From: Actinomycetes bacterium
Lineage (GTDB): Bacteria; Actinomycetota; Actinomycetes; Streptosporangiales; Streptosporangiaceae
Reading direction: 5' to 3'
Assembly: GCA_021792405.1 (NCBI GenBank)
Contig: JAJYUU010000014.1
Coordinates: 1-44,819 of the forward strand
Length of the DNA: 44,819 nt
Part shown: positions 14,537 through 23,027 of the stretch, one piece after another
How the letters are laid out: every line of letters begins with the position of its first letter
Position numbering within the stretch: the stretch's first letter is position 1
Notes under the pieces: model-generated
What the model saw: the letters and a program-made list of their open reading frames with translations, nothing else
What the model was told of the DNA's origin: nothing
Databases searched by the model: none
Translations under genes and position numbers: made by a program

Positions 14537-17221
14537 TCAGTTCTCGCCGCGCAGCGACGCCAGCAGTGCCGCCAGGTCGTCCGGTCGTATCAGTACGTCA
14601 CGTGCCTTAGACCCCTCGCTCGGACCTACCACGCCACGGCTCTCCAGCAGGTCCATCAGCCGGCCGGCCTTCGCGAAGCCCACCCGCAGCTTGCGCTGCA
14701 GCATCGAGGTCGAGCCGAACTGGGTGGTCACGATCAGCTCGGCGGCCTGCACGAGCAGGTCCAGGTCATCGCCGATGTCCGCGTCGACCTCGCGCTGCTT
14801 GCCTTCTGCCGCGACCACGTCGTCACGGTAGACCGGCTCTCCCTGCTTCTTGCAGTGCGTGACGATCTCGCGGATTTCCTTCTCGGTGACGAACGCGTTC
14901 TGCAGCCGGATCGGCTTGCTCGTGCCCATCGGCAGGAACAGGGCGTCGCCCTGGCCCACCAGTTTCTCCGCGCCCGGCTGGTCGAGAATCACCCGGCTGT
15001 CGGTCAGGCTCGACGTGGCGAACGCCAGCCGCGACGGCACGTTGGCCTTGATGAGGCCGGTGACCACGTCCACGCTGGGCCGCTGGGTGGCAAGCACCAG
15101 GTGGATGCCGGCCGCGCGGGCAAGCTGAGTGATGCGGACGACCGCATCCTCGACGTCCCGCGGCGCCACAATCATCAGGTCGGCGAGTTCGTCGACGATG
15201 ACCAGCAGATAAGGGTAGGGCGCATAGACCCGCTCGGACCCCGGCGGCGCGGTCACCCGGCCGGCCCTGACCGCTTTGTTGAAGTCATCCAGGTGCCGGA
15301 AGCCGGCCGCCGCCAGGTCATCGTAGCGGCGTTCCATCTCCCCGACGACCCACTGCAGGGCGTCCGAGGCCTTCTTGGGGTTGGTGATGATCTGGGTGAT
15401 CAGGTGCGGGATCCCGGCGTAGGCGGCCAGCTCCACCCGCTTCGGGTCGATCAGCACCATCCGCACTTCATCCGGCGTTGCCCGCAGCAGGACGGAGGTG
15501 ATCAGCCCGTTGAGGCACACCGACTTGCCGGACCCGGTGGCACCGGCGATCAGCATGTGCGGCATCTTCGCCAGGTTCGCCACGACAGTCCGGCCCTCGA
15601 CGTCCTTGCCGAGGCCGACGACCATCGGATGCTGGTCCGTGGTCGCAACCGGTGACCGCAGGATGTCGCCGAGGCTGACAACGTCCCGGTCGGTGTTCGG
15701 TATCTCGACCCCGATCGCGGACTTGCCGGGGATCGGCGACAAGATCCGGACGTCCGCGCTCTTCACTGCGTAGGCAATGTTCTTCGACAGCGCGGTGACC
15801 CGCTCCACCTTCACCGCGGGCGCCAGCTCGATCTCGTACCTGGTGACGGTCGGGCCCCGGGTGAATCCGGTGACCTGGGCGTCCACTTCGAACTGCTCGA
15901 GCACCGCGGACAGCGCCTCGACCATGGAGTCGTTCGCCCTGGTCCGCGCGCGGGCCACCGTGCCCGGCTTCAGCAGTGCGAGCGGCGGCAGCGTGTAGCT
16001 GCCATCGGTCACCGCGGCAAGGGTGAGCTGTTCCGCCTTCTTCGGCAGCTTTCCGGCCGGCGCCCCGACGGTCGGCGCGTCACCGGCAGCGGACCAGGGC
16101 TCATCGGCTGCCGGGGGTGTCGTGTCGGCCGGCCCGAACGACAGTCCCTCGGTGGTAGCGCCGACCCCGGCAGCGGGCGTTCCCGCCGCTTCGCTGCCGG
16201 GCTGGAGATCCTTCGGCACGTCCCGGCGGCCGAGGAAGCCGCCGATCAGCGGGGTGTCGTAAGCGCGGTCGCGGGCGCCTACCTCGAGCGCCTCGGTCTT
16301 CCGCCGGCTGAGCCGCGCCGCCGGGCGGGCTGCCTGGCCGCCCTCGCCGGCCTCCTCCTCGACGTAGACCTGCCTGCGCAGCAGGAACGCGCGGAGTTCG
16401 GCAATGCGATCGGGAACGCGGTGTACCGGCGTACCGGTAATGACCAGCAGGCCGAATCCGGCAACCAGGGCCAGTACCGGGACGGCGGCCCACTTCGTGA
16501 CGACGGCGGCCAGCGGCGCCGATGCGGCGTAACCCACCAGCCCGCCTGCCGCGGCGATGGCGTGCAGCCCGGCTCGCATGCCGGGGGTGCCGGCCGCGAT
16601 ATGCAGCAGGCCGAGCACCGCGAGCAGGAGCGTGCTCCAGCCGACCACCATCCGCGCGGTGTCGGCGTTGCTGTCCGGATGCCGCAGGAACCGCCACGCC
16701 AGCAGCGCCAGCAGGACCGGCGCTGCCCACGTCCCTGAGCCGAACAGCGTGTGGGCGGCGGTGCCGACCGGGTGCAGCGGTCCGGCGACGTGCCACCAGG
16801 TAGCTACGGCGAGGATGATCGCGGCGCACAGGACGGTCAGGCCGACCCCGTCCCGGCGGTGCATCGGGTCCAGGTCGCGCGCACTGCGGCCGAGCACGCG
16901 GCAGGCTGCGCCCACCGTGTGCGCCAGGGCCAGCCACGCGGCCGCGATTGCGGCACCAATCCAGCCCGCGAGGATGACGAACGGATTGCTGGGCGGCGCG
17001 GGCTTGCTGACGCGTCGGCCGCCGGCCGACTTGGTGCTGCGGGCCGGCGAACGTGACCGGTTATTCGCAGAGCTTGAGCCCCGGCGATTGCGCGTCGACG
17101 TTCCGGAGCGGTCGCGGGCCGAACTGCCCGGCTGCCGCGGGCGGCTGGCCGTGCCGCTACGAGGGCGCGCTGCACCGTTGCCGCTCGGGCGCGCCGCGCC
17201 ATTGGGCGCACGAGTCGCCAT
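14537..17221 (-). CDS. ftsK: DNA translocase FtsK/SpoIIIE
   Basis: An 894-residue septal DNA pump that clears chromosomal DNA from the closing division septum. The N-terminal 70 residues are a basic, Arg/Ser/Gly-rich tail, followed by four to five membrane segments up to about residue 265. After a Pro/Ala-rich linker the motor domain shows the Walker A sequence GATGSGKS, Walker B MVLIDPK, and LVIVDELADLM. The C-terminal winged-helix gamma domain (LMDLLESRGVVGPSEGSKAR) recognises polar DNA motifs. I chose ATG at 17221 over the GTG at 17230, three codons upstream, as neither has a strong Shine-Dalgarno. Length is typical of actinobacterial FtsK. It is transcribed away from the GntR locus. Confidence 0.95.
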   Translation of the reverse strand: MATRAPNGAARPSGNGAARPRSGTASRPRQPGSSARDRSGTSTRNRRGSSSANNRSRSPARSTKSAGGRRVSKPAPPSNPFVILAGWIGAAIAAAWLALAHTVGAACRVLGRSARDLDPMHRRDGVGLTVLCAAIILAVATWWHVAGPLHPVGTAAHTLFGSGTWAAPVLLALLAWRFLRHPDSNADTARMVVGWSTLLLAVLGLLHIAAGTPGMRAGLHAIAAAGGLVGYAASAPLAAVVTKWAAVPVLALVAGFGLLVITGTPVHRVPDRIAELRAFLLRRQVYVEEEAGEGGQAARPAARLSRRKTEALEVGARDRAYDTPLIGGFLGRRDVPKDLQPGSEAAGTPAAGVGATTEGLSFGPADTTPPAADEPWSAAGDAPTVGAPAGKLPKKAEQLTLAAVTDGSYTLPPLALLKPGTVARARTRANDSMVEALSAVLEQFEVDAQVTGFTRGPTVTRYEIELAPAVKVERVTALSKNIAYAVKSADVRILSPIPGKSAIGVEIPNTDRDVVSLGDILRSPVATTDQHPMVVGLGKDVEGRTVVANLAKMPHMLIAGATGSGKSVCLNGLITSVLLRATPDEVRMVLIDPKRVELAAYAGIPHLITQIITNPKKASDALQWVVGEMERRYDDLAAAGFRHLDDFNKAVRAGRVTAPPGSERVYAPYPYLLVIVDELADLMIVAPRDVEDAVVRITQLARAAGIHLVLATQRPSVDVVTGLIKANVPSRLAFATSSLTDSRVILDQPGAEKLVGQGDALFLPMGTSKPIRLQNAFVTEKEIREIVTHCKKQGEPVYRDDVVAAEGKQREVDADIGDDLDLLVQAAELIVTTQFGSTSMLQRKLRVGFAKAGRLMDLLESRGVVGPSEGSKARDVLIRPDDLAALLASLRGEN

Positions 17222-17308
17222 GATGCCCACCGTAACCAGCCCGCCGCCGGTTGGTCAGCAACTGCCGCCGGCGTGTCGCGATCCGGCTTGCCAGCGCTGC
17301 GTACGCAA

Positions 17309-17351
17309 TTGACGCTGAGCACCCTAGCGTCCTATAGTGCTAGGCACCTAG
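17309..17351 (+). promoter_or_regulatory. Promoter and operator of the GntR locus
   Basis: TTGACG (17309-17314), 18-bp spacer, TATAGT (17333-17338) is one of the best vegetative promoters in the window. Immediately downstream CTAGG-CA-CCTAG (17340-17351) is a perfect dyad overlapping the expected transcription start, the usual position of an autoregulatory GntR/YtrA operator. An AGGAGG ribosome binding site follows at about 17357-17363 before the GTG at 17372. The control region is intact although the operon behind it is decayed. Confidence 0.65.
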
Positions 17352-17371
17352 ATAAATAGGAGGCCAGGCCG

Positions 17372-17848
17372 GTGATCGAGTTCCATCTGGACACGCGATC
17401 CGGTGTCGCGCCGTACTTGCAGCTGATTCAGCAGGTGCGGCAGGCGCTGCGGCTCGGCTTGCTCCGCGAAGGCGATCAGCTGCCGACCGTCAAGGAAGTC
17501 TCGGGGGCCCTGGCGATCAACCCGAACACCGTGCTCAAGGCGTACCGCGAGCTTGAGTACGAGGGACTTGCGGCAGCCAAACCCGGCGTGGGCACGTTCG
17601 TGACCAGGACGCTGAGCGACGGCTCTATCGCCGCGCACCGGCAGCTCAGCCGGGAACTGCTGCTCTGGTATCGCAAAGCCAGGGCGGCAGGCCTGGACGG
17701 CGAGAGCATCGACGGCATTTACCAGCAGACCATGAGGTCCGCCCTTCTGAGCGTCGAAGATCACCTTCGGTTCGGCGCGCACATGAATCCGGCCTGGGAT
17801 AACGATCTTGGCGCTCAACCGGGTCCACCAGGTAGGCCTGGATCTTAA
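17372..17848 (+). CDS. GntR/YtrA regulator, fused to ABC fragment by deletion
   Basis: Residues 1 to about 122 are a YtrA-subfamily GntR regulator: winged HTH with EGDQLPTVKEVSGALAIN followed by PNTVLKAYRELEYEGL and GVGTFV, then a short helical effector-free tail. From about residue 125 the frame continues as the middle of an ABC ATPase (SVEDHLRFGAHMNPAWD), then a one-base frameshift near 17810 ends it after a nonsense tail (AQPGPPGRPGS). The natural regulator end and the ATPase start with its Walker A were thus removed by one deletion that joined the two genes in frame. The DNA-binding domain is complete and may still work as a repressor on its own operator. Such regulators normally control the ABC genes behind them. 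Confidence 0.75.
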   Translation: MIEFHLDTRSGVAPYLQLIQQVRQALRLGLLREGDQLPTVKEVSGALAINPNTVLKAYRELEYEGLAAAKPGVGTFVTRTLSDGSIAAHRQLSRELLLWYRKARAAGLDGESIDGIYQQTMRSALLSVEDHLRFGAHMNPAWDNDLGAQPGPPGRPGS

Positions 17849-18227
17849 GCAGCACGCCGGAAAGCTCTCTGGCGGCCAGCGGGCCCAGCTCGCGCTGACC
17901 CTGGCGATCGCCAAGCGGCCGCAGCTACTCATGCTGGACGAGCCAATCGCCAGCCTGGATCCGCTAGCCCGGCGGGAGTTCCTGCAGATCCTGATGGAGA
18001 GCTTCCGGCTGGCCTGGAACCAGAGCGTTTCGCGCGCTCGCTGGATCGCCGTGAAGCTCGGCCTCGTCGGCCTGGCCGCCATGGCCACCGCCGGGCTGCT
18101 CAGCCTGATGACGAGCTGGTGGGCCAGCCCGATCTACGTGACCGGCGACGATGAGTTTCGCGCGACGCTGCAGTTCGGTGTGACGATCCGGCCGGCGACG
18201 CTGGTCCGGACTGGCCCGCTGACCTAG
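17744..18227 (+). pseudogene. Collapsed ABC ATPase and ABC permease remnants
   Basis: Reading from 17744 the ABC ATPase lacks its first half including Walker A. At 17810-17811 an extra G shifts the frame: removing it gives PAWDNDL-ALNRVHQVGLDLKQ, a continuous family-like sequence. The second frame (from 17811) keeps the signature KLSGGQRAQ, Walker B LLMLDEP and the D-loop SLDPLARREFL. At about 18000 it jumps, without stop, into a permease piece, SFRLAWNQSVSRARW plus AVKLGLVGLAAMATAGLLS, which in relatives lies in the first third of the partner permease. The frame ends at 18227 after an unrelated tail. So at least two large deletions and one frameshift destroyed a GntR-ATPase-permease operon. 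No function as a transporter is possible. Confidence 0.85.
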
Positions 18228-18253
18228 GCCACGCCTGATGCCGCCGGGTCCGG

Positions 18254-18784
18254 CTACCGCACCCGCTGGCCGATGTAGGCGGTCGTATCCCTGCGCCACA
18301 GCAGCACGATGGTGACCAGGCCAACTAGCCAGCCCACCGCGAAGAAGATGACGCTGATGCTAGCCCGTCCTGCCACCAGCACCAGCAGGATCGTGTTCAG
18401 CCCGAACAGCACCGAGGCCACGATGCGCGCCCAGTTGCTGCCCTTGTTGTTGGCCCAGGCCATCCACAGCCAGAGCAGGACGCCGACGATCCCGCCGATG
18501 GCAAGCAGCACGACATAGGCGTTCGCCAGCGAGTGGATCTGCGCGGTGGTCAGCGTCGCCTTGCCCGCGCGGGCGTTCGTCGCGTTGGCCTTCTGCGCTG
18601 CCGTCATCACCGCGTTCTTGATCCTGCTGCTGTACACGAGCGTGATGATCGTGCTCAGCAGCGCGAGACCGGCGCCAGCCAGCATGAGCCGTACGGCGGT
18701 GCGGACGGTCGCTGGCTGCGGCGGCCGTTCCCCGCTGGATACCTGGTTACTGCCGCCCCCGGTTGGATACGGCTGGTAGGTCAT
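18254..18784 (-). CDS. Four-helix membrane protein, unknown function
   Basis: A 176-residue protein I cannot assign. Residues 1-25 are polar and rich in Pro, Gly and Ser; four hydrophobic segments follow at about 28-50, 90-110, 118-140 and 143-162. The loop between the first and second (AVMTAAQKANATNARAGKAT) is long, polar and probably outside. The C-terminus is basic (LLWRRDTTAYIGQRVR) and cytoplasmic. Third-position GC is high, so the frame is real. It is divergent from the CoA-ligase gene at 18934, with a 149-bp shared upstream region. Similar small actinobacterial membrane proteins with Pro-rich N-termini are common and uncharacterised. Confidence 0.7.
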   Translation of the reverse strand: MTYQPYPTGGGSNQVSSGERPPQPATVRTAVRLMLAGAGLALLSTIITLVYSSRIKNAVMTAAQKANATNARAGKATLTTAQIHSLANAYVVLLAIGGIVGVLLWLWMAWANNKGSNWARIVASVLFGLNTILLVLVAGRASISVIFFAVGWLVGLVTIVLLWRRDTTAYIGQRVR

Positions 18785-18933
18785 CCTGACTCCTTGTCCT
18801 TCCCCCGTCTCGGTGCGGCCCGCCGAGGACTGCCCACTCGCGTCTCCCTTCCTACCACTTCGCCGCGTGGCCGGATGGCCCGGCGAGCGGCATACTGGGA
18901 CCGTCCTGGTGGCGTTCCGAGAAGGGTCCGGAC

Positions 18934-20613
18934 ATGCAGCTCTCGCCGTCCGCCTACGCCGACACGTTCTGCCGGGATAGCCTGCCGCCCCCGGATCAGT
19001 GGCCGGACCTGGACTTCGCTTTGCCCGAGCTGCATTATCCGGACCGGCTGAATGCCGCCGACGAGCTACTGAACAACACTATCGGGAACGGGGGTTCCGG
19101 CCGCCGGTGCCTGCTGTCGCCGACTCAGAGCTGGAGCTACGGCGAGGCGGCTGGCCGGGCCAGCCAGATAGCCCGGGTACTGACCGAGGACCTGGGCCTA
19201 ATCCCTGGCAACCGGGTGCTGCTGCGCGGGCCGAACAACCCCTGGCTCGCCGCTTGCTGGCTCGGCGTGCTCAAGGCTGGCGGAGTCGCCGTCACCACCA
19301 TGCCGATGCTGCGCGCCGCCGAGCTCAGCCGCATCTGCGACATCTCCCGGCCGCAGCTAGCGTTGTGCGATCACCGGTTCACTGCCGAGCTTGCCGCGGC
19401 AGCGGTGCCTGGCCTGCGGATGGTCAGCATCGGCGGTGCCGTGCCGGACGACCTGACAGCGACGGCCGCAGCGAAGCCGGCCGCGTTCGACTCGGTGCAG
19501 ACCGCAGCGGATGACGTAGCGATGATCGCATTCACCTCGGGCACCACCGGGCGGCCGAAGGCTGCCATGCACTTCCACCGGGACCTGCTCGCGGTGGCGG
19601 ACACCTTCTCGGCGCGGGTGCTGAAGCCGGTGCCGGACGACCTGTTCGCCGGCACGCCGCCGCTGGCCTTCACGTTCGGCCTCGGCGCGCTGCTGCTGTT
19701 CCCGCTGCGGGTCGGCGCGGCCACGCTGCTGGTCGAGAAGGCCACGCCAGCCGAACTCGCCGACCTCATCGCCGCGCACGGCGTAACCGTCCTGTCGACA
19801 GCGCCGACCGCCTACCGGGCAATGCTGGCTGTCGGCAAAGCTGACCAGTTGCGCGGTCTGCGCAGGCCGGTATCGGCCGGCGAGCCACTGCCGGAGTCGA
19901 CCTGGACCGCGTTTTACCAGGCGACCGGTGTGAAGATTATCGACGGCATCGGCAGCACCGAAATGCTGCACATCTTCATCGGCTCGGCCGACGACGACAT
20001 CAGGCCGGGATCGACGGGCCGGGTAGTACCGGGCTACAGCGCCGCGGTCGTTGACGACGACGGCAAGCCGGTGCCCGATGGCGAGCCCGGCCGGCTTGCG
20101 GTCAAGGGACCGACCGGCTGCCGGTACCTCAACGACGAGCGGCAGCGCAGCTACGTGCGGAATGGCTGGAACCTGACCGGCGACACCTACATCCGGGACG
20201 CGGAGGGCTACTTCTGGTACCAGGCACGGTCCGATGACATGATCATCTCCGGCGGCTACAACATCGCCGGCCCGGAGATCGAAGACGTGCTACTCTGCCA
20301 TCCCGACGTGGCCGAGTGCGGCGTGGTCGGCGCGCCGGACGAAGCCCGCGGCAATATCGTCAAGGCCTACGTGGTCCTGCGCGACGGAGCGGTCGGCGAC
20401 GAGGCGAAGGCGCTCGAGCTGCAAAACCTCGTCAAGGCAAAGATCGCGCCCTACAAGTACCCGCGGGCGGTCGAGTTCGTCACGACGCTCCCCCGGACCA
20501 ACACCGGGAAGCTGCAACGGTTCCTGCTGCGCGAGCAGGCCGCCGGGCGAGGGCCGGTGACGGCTGGCCGTGAGCCGGAACCGCCGGCCCGCGATCTCGC
20601 CCCAGCCCGCTAG
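18934..20613 (+). CDS. 2-aminobenzoate/benzoate-CoA ligase-like enzyme
   Basis: A 559-residue member of the ANL adenylate-forming family. The N-terminus (SAYADTFCRDSLPPPDQW) is characteristic of the 2-aminobenzoate-CoA ligase branch. Core motifs are complete: A3 TSGTTGRPKA, A5 DGIGSTEMLHIF, A7 TGDTYIRD, A8 RSDDMIISGGYNIAGPEIED and A10 PRTNTGKLQRF with the catalytic Lys. It should activate an aromatic acid to its acyl-CoA via an adenylate. No ring-cleaving or aromatic-degradation partner lies nearby, so the substrate is open. A CATACT -10-like box at 18891-18896 and a GAAGGG ribosome binding site precede the ATG at 18934. The last 25 residues are a Pro/Arg/Ala-rich extension. Confidence 0.85.
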   Translation: MQLSPSAYADTFCRDSLPPPDQWPDLDFALPELHYPDRLNAADELLNNTIGNGGSGRRCLLSPTQSWSYGEAAGRASQIARVLTEDLGLIPGNRVLLRGPNNPWLAACWLGVLKAGGVAVTTMPMLRAAELSRICDISRPQLALCDHRFTAELAAAAVPGLRMVSIGGAVPDDLTATAAAKPAAFDSVQTAADDVAMIAFTSGTTGRPKAAMHFHRDLLAVADTFSARVLKPVPDDLFAGTPPLAFTFGLGALLLFPLRVGAATLLVEKATPAELADLIAAHGVTVLSTAPTAYRAMLAVGKADQLRGLRRPVSAGEPLPESTWTAFYQATGVKIIDGIGSTEMLHIFIGSADDDIRPGSTGRVVPGYSAAVVDDDGKPVPDGEPGRLAVKGPTGCRYLNDERQRSYVRNGWNLTGDTYIRDAEGYFWYQARSDDMIISGGYNIAGPEIEDVLLCHPDVAECGVVGAPDEARGNIVKAYVVLRDGAVGDEAKALELQNLVKAKIAPYKYPRAVEFVTTLPRTNTGKLQRFLLREQAAGRGPVTAGREPEPPARDLAPAR

Positions 20614-20742
20614 CCAACCGGGCAACGACAACGGCTGCCGCGCCTGGCGCGGCCGCCAGCTTGCGGCACCGCCAGGGCAACCTGACAGCATGGCGGCCGC
20701 CTCTATCTGGTGTGACCGGAAGCCTCAAGAAAGACTCGCGGC

Positions 20743-21087
20743 ATGACGTCGCGGCATGACGGGGAGTTCGCCGCCGATATGGCGGCGCGGCTGACTGCCC
20801 TGCGACGGCTGGCGTTCCTGCTGTGCCAGGACTGGCACAAGGCCGACGATCTCGCGCAGGCCACGGCGATCAAGACCTACACGCACTGGGCCATGAGCAG
20901 TCGCCTCGCACGCTCCTCCAACCGCGGCTACCGGCTCTTGCTCGGCGTCCTCCGCACTGGGAAACATGGTCATGCGCAAACGTATCTAGACCTTTGCGGT
21001 ATCGTCCACGGCCTCGGCCCTGGCCTTGCGGTCGACGTCGAAGAGAGCCGCCGAAGCCGACCGCGAGCGCGGCAACCAGCACCCTAG
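20743..21087 (+). pseudogene. Truncated ECF sigma factor remnant
   Basis: Residues 1 to about 50 match the start of SigE-type ECF sigma factors: EFAADMAARLTALRRLAFLL, then CQDWHKADDLAQATAIKTYTHW, which is sigma region 2 with the DD/AE-type core-binding helix. After the Trp the similarity fades (SSRLARSSNRGYRLLLGVLR may be a degraded region 2.4/linker), and region 4, needed for -35 recognition, is absent. The frame ends at 21087 with an Arg/Pro-rich tail. A functional sigma factor would be about 170 residues. No anti-sigma gene is adjacent. The 245 bp between this remnant and the rnj stop (21088-21332) hold no recognisable gene. Confidence 0.7.
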
Positions 21088-21332
21088 CCGCTTGCTGGCC
21101 ACAAAACGGGCAAATCCACCGTTCAGAGCCAGCAACGGGCTAGGGTGTCGAACCCTGCCCTGGCGAACCGTGCCCTCGCTGGCGCCTGCTGCCCTGGTGA
21201 TGCTGCCGCGTACCCACGTCCGCCCGTTGTCGCGCCGACCCGATGCTGGCGCCCAGGATAGGGCTCTGACCAGCGGGAAACTGCCGGATCAGCAGATCGT
21301 GAAGCAGCCGTGCAGCGCGTCAGGCGACAGTG

Positions 21333-23027
21333 TCAGGCCTCGACGACCACCGGGATGATCATCGGCCGCCGCCGGTAGTTGTCGCTGACCCAGCGGCCGA
21401 CCGCCCGGCGCACCAGCTGGCGGAGCTGGTGCACCTCGCTGATGCCCTCCTTGGCCGCGCCGGCTAGGGCTTCCTCGATGAGCTGCCGCACCTCGGCCAG
21501 GCCCGCGTCGTCGATGCCGGAACCCCTGGCATGGATCTCCGGTCCGGCCACCAGCTTGCCGCTGGTCGAGTCGACAACCACGACGACCGAGATGAATCCC
21601 TCCTCGCCAAGGATCAGCCGGTCCTTCAGCGACGCCTCGGTGACCTCGCCTACCGACAGCCCGTCCACGTAGATGTAACCGCAGGGGACCTGCCCTGCCA
21701 CCGAGATCTGCCCGTCGATGAGGTCGACGACGACCCCGTCCTCGGCAATCACGATGTTGCGCTGCGGTACCCCGGTCAGCGCGGCGAGGTCCGCGTGCGC
21801 CTTCAGGTGACGCCACTCGCCGTGAACGGGGATGAAGTTGCGCGGCCGGACCAGGTTCTGCACGTACAGCAGTTCTCCGGCCGGAGCGTGGCCGGAGACG
21901 TGCACCAGCGCGTTCTCCCGGTGCACGACCCTGGCCCCGAGCCTGGTCAGGTCGTTGATGATCCGGAAGACGGCCGACTCATTGCCCGGGATAAGCGACG
22001 AGGCGAGGATCACGGTGTCGCCCTCGGCGATCCGGATCGGGTGGTCGCGCCCGGCCATCCGGGACAGGGCCGACATCGGTTCGCCCTGGGATCCGGTCGA
22101 GATCAGCACTATCTGGTCCGGGGGCATCTCCTCGGCCTCGCCCAGGTCGACGAGCAGCCCGCCATGCACTGCCGGGATCTTGAGGTAGCCGAGATCGCGC
22201 GCGATTCCCATGTTCTTGACCATCGACCGGCCCACCAGCGCAACCTTGCGGCCGTGCTGCGCGGCGGCGTCCATGACCTGCTGCACCCGGTGCACGTGAC
22301 TGGCAAAGCAGGACACGATAATCCGCTGCGCGGCCGCAGCGAACACTTCGGACAAGACCGGCCCGATCGCCCGCTCGGAAGTGACGATGCCCGGAACCTC
22401 GGCATTGGTCGAATCGGCCATCAGCAGGTCGACCCCGGCGGCACCGAGCCGCGCGAAGCCGGCCAGATCGGTCAGCCTCCCGTCCAGCGGCAACTGGTCC
22501 ATCTTGAAATCACCGGTATGCAGGACCAATCCGGCCGCGGACTTGATCGCGACCGCGAGGGCGTCCGGGATCGAGTGGTTGACGGCGAGGAATTCCAGTT
22601 CCCACAGCCCGAACGCCCGCTTCGCGCCGGCCTCGACCTCGACCTCGACGGGCGTGATCCGGTGCTCGGTGAGCTTGCTGCGGACTAGTGCCAGCGTCAG
22701 CGGCGACCCGATCAGCGGGATATCAGCGCGCCGGCGCAGCAGGTACGGGACTCCGCCGATGTGATCCTCGTGACCGTGGGTCAGCACCAGCGCATCGATC
22801 TGGTGCAGCCTGCCCTCCAGAGCGGAGAAGTCCGGCAGGATCAGGTCGACGCCAGGCTGGCCGTCCTCGGGGAACAGCACGCCGCAGTCGACGACGAGCA
22901 GCCGGCCGGCGTGCTCGAACACGGTCATGTTGCGGCCGATCTCGCCGAGGCCGCCGAGCGCGACGACGCGCAGGCCGCCGGGAGCAAGAGGCGGCGGTGT
23001 TGCCAGCTCAGGGTGCGGATGGCTCAC
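21333..23027 (-). CDS. rnj: Ribonuclease J
   Basis: A 564-residue metallo-beta-lactamase/beta-CASP nuclease with 5'-to-3' exonuclease and endonuclease activity in RNA decay and rRNA maturation. The zinc motif HGHEDH occupies residues 84-89. Further ligands lie in LHTGDFK and ADSTNAE, and the beta-CASP motifs in SCFASHVHRVQQ, STGSQGEP and HVSGHA. The C-terminal domain closes with the conserved VSDNYRRRPMIIPVV. Its ATG overlaps the dapA stop by 4 bp (23024-23027), so dapA and rnj are co-transcribed and coupled. Alternative upstream starts are unlikely for this reason. The pairing with dapA is conserved in actinobacteria. Confidence 0.94.
   Translation of the reverse strand: MSHPHPELATPPPLAPGGLRVVALGGLGEIGRNMTVFEHAGRLLVVDCGVLFPEDGQPGVDLILPDFSALEGRLHQIDALVLTHGHEDHIGGVPYLLRRRADIPLIGSPLTLALVRSKLTEHRITPVEVEVEAGAKRAFGLWELEFLAVNHSIPDALAVAIKSAAGLVLHTGDFKMDQLPLDGRLTDLAGFARLGAAGVDLLMADSTNAEVPGIVTSERAIGPVLSEVFAAAAQRIIVSCFASHVHRVQQVMDAAAQHGRKVALVGRSMVKNMGIARDLGYLKIPAVHGGLLVDLGEAEEMPPDQIVLISTGSQGEPMSALSRMAGRDHPIRIAEGDTVILASSLIPGNESAVFRIINDLTRLGARVVHRENALVHVSGHAPAGELLYVQNLVRPRNFIPVHGEWRHLKAHADLAALTGVPQRNIVIAEDGVVVDLIDGQISVAGQVPCGYIYVDGLSVGEVTEASLKDRLILGEEGFISVVVVVDSTSGKLVAGPEIHARGSGIDDAGLAEVRQLIEEALAGAAKEGISEVHQLRQLVRRAVGRWVSDNYRRRPMIIPVVVEA

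Noticed and set aside
21088-21332. Possible sigma factor region 4 continuation
   Set aside because: No frame here shows a recognisable region 4 helix-turn-helix.
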